DNA of 64,000 nucleotides from Pistacia vera. Its lineage: Eukaryota; Streptophyta; Magnoliopsida; Sapindales; Anacardiaceae. The position numbers and the translations under genes were made by a program. This document shows positions 58,615-64,000 of this stretch, one piece after another. The notes under the pieces are model-generated. The model worked only from the letters and a program-made list of their open reading frames with translations. It did not search any database and was not told the DNA's origin. Position 1 is the first letter of the stretch. The number at the start of each line of letters is the position of its first letter. The stretch covers positions 434,001-498,000 of the forward strand of contig NW_022196824.1 of the NCBI RefSeq assembly GCF_008641045.1, written 5' to 3'.

Positions 58615-60285
58615 TATAATGTTATTTTGAGAATGGTGGCAGGGAGAAGGTTGTCTGGAAGCAGTGATGATGGCGACAAAGAAAGGTCAAGACGCTGCCA
58701 AAATCTGATCACTGATTTCTTCTATTTGCTCGGAGTGTTTGTTTTATCTGATGCAGTACCATCTCTTGGGTGGTTGGATTTTGGAGGATATAAGAAAGCC
58801 ATGAAGAGAACTGCAAAGGAACTCGACGCTCTTGCCGGAGAATGGCTGGAGGAGCATAAACAGAGACGACTGTTAGGTGGAGAAACAAAGGAGGAATATG
58901 ATTTCATGGATTTTATGATGAACATTCTAGAAGATGCTAAGATACCTAGTTTTGACGCGGATACCATTTACAAGGCGACTTGCCTGGTAAGTACTTAAGC
59001 TACGAAATCAGAAAAAGAGTGGTTGTGATTACCGTCAAGGCATCTTTTCATCATGCTCATATTCTCAACAATCTCTAAAATATTTCTAGTCTTCATATGC
59101 TGTAGCTTATCGTTACAAATCATGTAACCTGAATTTCCAACATTAATTTGATAGGGAAACTAGGACTCAGTAAAAACTGTCTTCTCAAGCTCGACCTGGA
59201 GTATTGTAAATCAAACTATGGTTTTATGACTTTTGGTGTTCTAATGATTAGTGTTGCTGAAACTGTAATAGGTTCCACCTTTTCTCCTTCTGTAGATGTA
59301 AATATCTTGACAATAAAATATACATGAGTATGTCATTGTTTGTAGTGACAAAATTTATTTACATAAAAGTCAACAAAAGTTGAAGTAGAGCTAGAGCTGG
59401 ACGCAACCTGAAAAAAAAAATACAAATAAATTCGTCAAAAGTTTGAAACATTTGTCTTTTTCATAACTAAATTACAGAGTCTATGACTTGGGAGTTGGGA
59501 CTTTTATCTGTCAAGAACTCGGGCATGTTTTCTTTTCAACAAGTTTTACTAGTGTACTCTTGTTTGGAGTGTTAAACTAGAACTTGGAGACTTTTCAAAG
59601 GGCCAATGACATCAACTACTGCTTACTGACAAACTCCCATTTTGACAGAATTTAGTAGCAGCATCTGACAACAACATGGTAGTTCTCACTTGGGCCTTAT
59701 CTCTACTACTCAACAATCCTCATGTGTTGAAAAAGGCTCAAGATGAACTGGAAATCCATGTTGGCAAGGACAGACATGTGGAAGAGTCTGATATCAAAAA
59801 CCTTGTATATCTCCAGGCAATTGTTAAGGAAACATTTCGCGTGCAGCCTCCAGGCCCTGTTATTCCTCGTTCCGCAAATAAAGACTGCACCCTTTCAAAT
59901 GGCTGCCATGTAGCAGCTGGTACACGCCTAATGGTGAATGCTTGGAAAATTCAATATGACGAGAGCGTGTGGTCTAATCCTAATGAGTTCCAACCTGAGA
60001 GATTCTTGACTAATCATAAGGACAGCCGTGAGGGGTCTGAATTTTGAATTGATTCCTTTTGGCTGTGGAAGAAGATCATGTGCAGGTATCTCACTAGCTC
60101 TCCAAGTAGTAAATTTGACACTAGCTAGCTTGCTGCAAAGTTTTGAAGTGATGAAACCATCAAACGACCCAGTTGATATGACTGAGAGTCCTGGCTTGGC
60201 AAATGAAAAAAAGACACCACTTGAAGTTCTCGTCACTCCCCGTCTTGATATGACTCATACTGATGGTACTTTCAAATTGAGCTAA
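58042..60285 (+). pseudogene. CYP82-family cytochrome P450, copy B (frameshifted)
   Basis: Exon 1 (58042-58986, 315 codons) is intact: anchor, PEVGGAWPIIGHMHLFGG, YWREMRK and a phase-0 GTAAGT donor. The ATG at 58042 was chosen over 58021 because it matches the MDPL-type start of the family and copy A's position. Exon 2 starts at 59649 after TTTTGACAG and reads NLVAASDNNMVVLTWALSLL, so the I-helix Thr that follows Asp is Asn here. The ExxR (KETFR) and FQPERF motifs are present. The same 2-base loss as in copy A (near 60027) shifts the frame, and the heme loop FGCGRRSCAGI follows in another frame to the stop at 60285. Exon 1 looks functional, the whole gene does not. Confidence 0.88.
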
Positions 60286-61206
60286 AGAAAAACTAATTTA
60301 CTGCCTAACAGCATTTTAATTGGACAGACAAAACTGCAAACCGAGAATCATGGTGAATTTGTTGTTAAAGAAAGTGTATTCAGCATTGACTTGCAAATGA
60401 TTGGGGGATTCTCCCATCAGCAAGCAGAACCTAGTCAGACAATTGATTAAATAATGTATTAGGTGTAAAAGTTCTCTATGGACTGATGAATTGAATGGGC
60501 AATGACCTCAAACATTAGCGACAATCTTCTCCAAAGAAAATATAATATATGAAAACTATATGAATAACAAACACAACTTCAGAACAGCTATAATTGACAT
60601 ACTTCTTCTGCAATGTTACAACCTCCCACTATCATGGACCCTCTAATTCTGTTGTCAAGCCTAGTTGCCCTGTCGATGTTTATGTACTACTTGTATCAAT
60701 CGAAGAAACCAATCACTCATAAAACAGCGAGATGTAGTGTGCCTGAAGTCGGTGGTGCTTGGCCTATTATTGGCCACATGCACCTCTTTGGTGGCCGGAA
60801 ATTGATTTACAGAACACTGAGTGACATGGCTGACAATTATGGATCAGTCTTCACTATATGGTTAGGTTCACACAAAGCTTTGGTTGTGAGTAAGTGGGAA
60901 ATCGCCAAAGAGATTTTTACTGTTCATGATTTGGCTTTCTCCAGCAGGCCAAACATGGCTGCCTCAAAGCTCCTATGTTATGACTATGCTATGTTTGGCT
61001 TTGCTCCTTACGGGCCTTACTGGCGAGAGATGCGCAAGATAATTACCGTTGAACTTCTGTCAAACTACAAGCTAGATATGTTCAAGCACATAAGAGCTTC
61101 AGAGGTGCAGACTTCAATAAAAGAATTGTACAAGACTTATTTAAGCAGAAGTAGTACAGAAAGTGGAGTTCTTGTCGAAATGAAGCAGTGGTTTAAAGAT
61201 TTGTCA
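59754..61206 (+). repeat. Recent tandem duplication block, copy 2
   Basis: Second copy of the 1453-bp block: exon 2 of copy B, the intergenic region and the truncated exon 1 of copy C. Its right end coincides with the start of the filler in copy C, and its left-end word ATCCATG is where exon 2 of copy C restarts. Confidence 0.88.
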
Positions 61207-61824
61207 ACAATCATTGACTAAGATATTATCAACTGCAATCTCATGTAGACTGGATGCGATGAACTGATTGGAGCAATCATCTCAAAGTCAGCTCAATATT
61301 TTCAAATCCATGTTGGCAAGGACAGACATGTGGAAGAGTCTGATATCAAAAACCTTGTATATCTCCAGGCAATTGTTAAGGAAACATTTCGCGTGCAGCC
61401 TCCAGGCCCTGTTATTCCTCGTTCCGCAGATAAAGACTGCACCCTTTCAAATGGCTACCATGTAGCAGCTGGTACACGCCTGATGCTGAATGTTTGGAAA
61501 ATTCAACATGACGAGAGCGTGTGGTCTAATCCTAACGAGTTCCAACCTGAGAGATTCTTAACTATTCACAAGGACACAGACTTGAGGGGTCTGAATTTCG
61601 AACTGATTCCATTTGGCTGTGGAAGAAGATCATGTGCAGGTATCCAACTAGCTCTCCAAGTGGTACATTTGACACTGGCTAGTTTGTTGCAAAGTTTTGA
61701 AGTGATGAAACCATCAAACGACCCAGTTGATATGACCCAGAGTCCTGGGTTGTTAAATGAAAAAGTAACACCACTTGAAGTTCTCATTACTCCCCGTCTT
61801 GATTCCAAGCTTTACATGCAGTAG
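60634..61824 (+). pseudogene. CYP82-family cytochrome P450, copy C (chimeric)
   Basis: The first 191 codons (60634-61206) match copy B almost base for base. At GATTTGTCA the gene leaves exon 1 and enters about 100 bp (61207-61305) matching DNA at 63812-63915, the upstream region of the next CYP82 copy. It then joins exon 2 at ATCCATGTTGGC (61306). The rest of exon 1, the intron and the I-helix are missing. Exon 2 from 61306 to the stop at 61824 is open and keeps KETFR, FQPERF and a complete heme loop in frame (FGCGRRSCAGIQLALQV), without the 2-base loss of A and B. The first part would end at a stop six codons into the filler. Confidence 0.88.
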
Positions 61825-62117
61825 ATTTTTGTAAATACGTAGGAAGATGGGCTTAGTGTTTAATGGAGCCCTCTGGTCAGAACTTGCAATAACGTATCTT
61901 GGTGTTTTCAACTTTTGAGGAAATACTTAGCTCACTTCTTTTAGAGTTACAGTATACGTAAATATTCTGATGTATAATTCATGGGGAGTGAATAAAAAGC
62001 AAGAAGTTGTGATTAAGGGCAACATAAGTCTTACAGTTTATCGACTTTACCAATAAAACATTTGTCGCCTCTATTAAGTTGGAAAAGGTATTGGGGAGGA
62101 AACACATAAGAACTTTA

Positions 62118-63343
62118 GGGTCTGCTGGGGAGTTTTTTTTCACTGGTTTTAGGGGGTTTTTAATTAGACTAGTTTTGGGGTGTTTAAAAACCTCCATTTG
62201 CTAGATTTTTAATAGGCTGATTTTGACTGGTTTAAAAACCCCCCAAAACCAATGAAGTGTATTTTTAAGGGGTTTATAAAACACCCTAAATGGCTGGTTT
62301 GAAACTTTTATCCCAAAAAAACCCCTTTCCACTCCCTTCGTTGCACACAAAACTTATCTTTGAGCCTAAGCTCCAACAAATTAGGCAGGGACTGAAGGAC
62401 GCTGATGGGATCTTCACTTAATCCCGATAAATCTAAATCTATTATGTTTAGATCTTCAAGCTCACAAATCCAGATTGGCATCCTCTTCATAGTCCCCATT
62501 AAGCAGAGGTGTTGAAGATATCGAGGAGGAGAAGACATGCATTCTATGTCAATAACCTCTTGTCTACTGGTTGAATCTACAGTCAGAAATTCAAGATTTT
62601 CCATATTTGTGATTACATCGCGTAGATACTTCCCACTTTCATTTGTTAAAGTAATGCTCAGTTTTCTCAATTTCCTTAGCATCATGAGCTCTTTTACTAC
62701 TTCAGGGTCTGCTCGCACAGAATACAGCTTCTGCAGATCCATTAAACTCTTAAAACCCTTATGTATTGTAATTCCTCTTCCAGTTCCGATAACACCACCG
62801 CTAAAGTTATATGCCCTTAGATACCGCAATTTTTTCAGGTTTTTTATCTCAACTGGAAGTTTTTTCATGCGAGATAGCTTCAAATCCAAAGTCTCTAAGT
62901 TGACAAGCTTACCTATGGACTTGGGAAGTTTTTTTACTCTTGTATTTCTCAGATTTAAATAATATAATGGAACAGTTTTCCCACTGCTTCAGGAAGATAA
63001 CTTAGAGAAGAATTTGAAAATCGAGTACCTTTAAAAGCTTGAAATCCCCAACAAATGTAGTCATGAAGCTATCACAAGAGTAATGACACCTTTTTCACAA
63101 GACTGAGTAGCTAAAAACATACGAGTCAAATTTATAACTTCAAAGTTAATTAAGCAAAAGAGAGAGTGTTTTAACTTTATGGGCATTTATATAAATTTAT
63201 AATTTAAAAAAACTGTCAGAATCGTTGGAAAATAAACTCCCAAGCATAGGTTAAGTGTTTTAAAAACCGTTATTAAAAACCCCTCAAAATTGTTACGATG
63301 GTTTACCTTCATAACCGTTACTATAAAACTCCCAAGTAGACCC
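62118..63343. mobile_element. Tourist/PIF-Harbinger-like element carrying an LRR fragment
   Basis: Termini GGGTCTGCTGGGGAGTTTT and, from the right, GGGTCTACTTGGGAGTTTTA, flanked by TTA on both sides (62115-62117; 63344-63346), the 3-bp duplication typical of this superfamily. Subterminal regions have related A/C-rich words such as AAAAACCCCTCAAAA. Inside, at 62308-63050, lies part of a disease-resistance gene in minus orientation and no transposase. Confidence 0.75.
62308..63050 (-). pseudogene. NBS-LRR (CC-type, RPM1-like) leucine-rich repeat fragment
   Basis: The minus strand from about 63050 shows LPEAVGKLFH, then after a shift LNLRNTRVKKLPKSIGKLVN, LETLDLKLSRMKKLP and EIKNLKKLRYLRAY. LRR text continues to ICELEDLNIIDLDLSGLSED and SLPNLLELRL, ending at a stop at 62308. 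The xLPxxIGxLxxLxxL pattern is that of plant CC-NBS-LRR immune receptors, which sense pathogen effectors inside the cell. The NB-ARC domain is absent and the LRR is cut at both ends. One frameshift is near 62960. It lies wholly inside the Tourist-like element, so it was probably captured. Confidence 0.75.
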
Positions 63344-63346
63344 TTA

Positions 63347-64000
63347 GTGACAGGGCACTTGATTTAGAAACCGCAGTACAGCAAGAAGTAGAATGTAGGT
63401 TTACACAAGTGCTGCCAAATGAATTTGATCTTTGATTAGTGATTAGATTTTAAAGGATTTAACGATAATGGTAAGGCAGCTTATAAATTTCGTTATCTGA
63501 TAGAGAAATTCTGGAATTTTACAGTAAACTATTGTTCCATACCAATTTTGATAAGGCTTGATGTTAATTTTTCATGATTCATGGTCTGTTGACCCTCAGC
63601 TGAGATTCCATGTACCAACAGAACTCTGTTCTTAAAATAAAAATAATATTTTAAAGATATTTTTATATACAAAATAACAAAAACAAACAACTTAACACTT
63701 AATTAGATTATAAAAAGCAAAAAATAAACATATCATTTTGATTTATCCAATTTTTAAACTGATTCAGTTTAATCCAGTTTGCAGATAAATAAATAAACGC
63801 CACCATAGTCAGACAATCAATTGACTAAGATTATTATCAACTGCAATCTCAATGTAGACTGGATGCGATGAACTGATTGGAGCAATCATCTCAAAAGTCA
63901 GCTCAATATTTTCAAAGATAATGACATCCGTAAAAACATAAGAACAAACAAAGAGGGCTGCAGGACAGCTATAAATCACTTTTACTGTTTTTTGCAATGT
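63347..64000 (+). promoter_or_regulatory. 5' flank of a further CYP82 copy beyond the right edge
   Basis: The last 60 bp (AAGAACAAACAAAGAG, then ACAGCTATAAATCACTTTTA and TTTTGCAATGT) align with the DNA just before the starts of copies A, B and C (for example 57973-58025). A CYP82 start codon is therefore expected about 20-30 bp beyond the window. The piece 63812-63915 is the source-like match of the filler in copy C. AT-rich DNA at 63630-63800 holds no gene. Confidence 0.65.

Overview
This window is nuclear DNA from a eudicot plant. It holds intron-containing plant P450 genes (CYP81 and CYP82 families), a REM-type B3 gene, an NBS-LRR fragment, and plant-type hAT, MULE, Ty1/copia, Ty3/gypsy, CACTA-like and Tourist-like elements. 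I cannot name the species. Only one host gene looks intact as far as it is visible: exon 1 of a CYP81-family P450 at the left edge (minus strand). The other host genes are broken.

Layout. 1-905: CYP81 exon 1. 1117-2228: a small TIR element and CACTA-like termini. 2480-4763: a partial B3 duplicate, then the 5' half of a REM/B3 gene. 4764-31994: a 27-kb nested transposon block sitting inside the second B3 exon, flanked by a GGGAA duplication. 32000-33155: the 3' half of the same B3 gene. 34058-34149: the last codons and 3' flank of a CYP82 relic. 34150-55217: a 21-kb Mutator-like element (MULE) flanked by the 10-bp duplication GACAAAACTG. From 55218: the CYP82 flank resumes, followed by three damaged CYP82 copies (A 55506-57693, B 58042-60285, C 60634-61824). 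A Tourist-like element carrying an LRR fragment (62118-63343) follows, then the 5' flank of a further CYP82 copy whose start codon lies just beyond the window.

The 27-kb block can be ordered by target-site duplications. A copia element entered the B3 exon (GGGAA). A hAT entered the copia LTR (AACTCCAC). A gag-protease gypsy element entered the hAT (GGAAT). LTR, hAT and gypsy were then duplicated head to head, giving a palindrome with arms of about 10.6-12.8 kb (4933-17706 and 19519-30167). Each arm later collected its own insertions. Left arm: solo LTRs at 7908-9232 and 11220-11820, and a hAT at 14100-17451. Right arm: a solo LTR at 24392-26584, a small hAT at 21328-21918, and a MITE at 29569-29978.

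The 21-kb MULE carries two degraded DUF1985/Ulp1-protease genes on the plus strand and a degraded MuDR-type transposase on the minus strand. Its introns and spacers are filled with arrays of one 14-bp perfect palindrome, ATCGCTTAAGCGAT, plus a satellite of about 114 bp. This combination is the least familiar thing in the window. The CYP82 cluster shows very recent rearrangement: a 1453-bp block repeated almost without change at a 2592-bp offset, a frameshift shared by two copies, and a chimeric third copy patched with about 100 bp of CYP82 upstream DNA. Uncorrected long-read or collapsed-haplotype assembly errors could explain part of this and should be excluded first.
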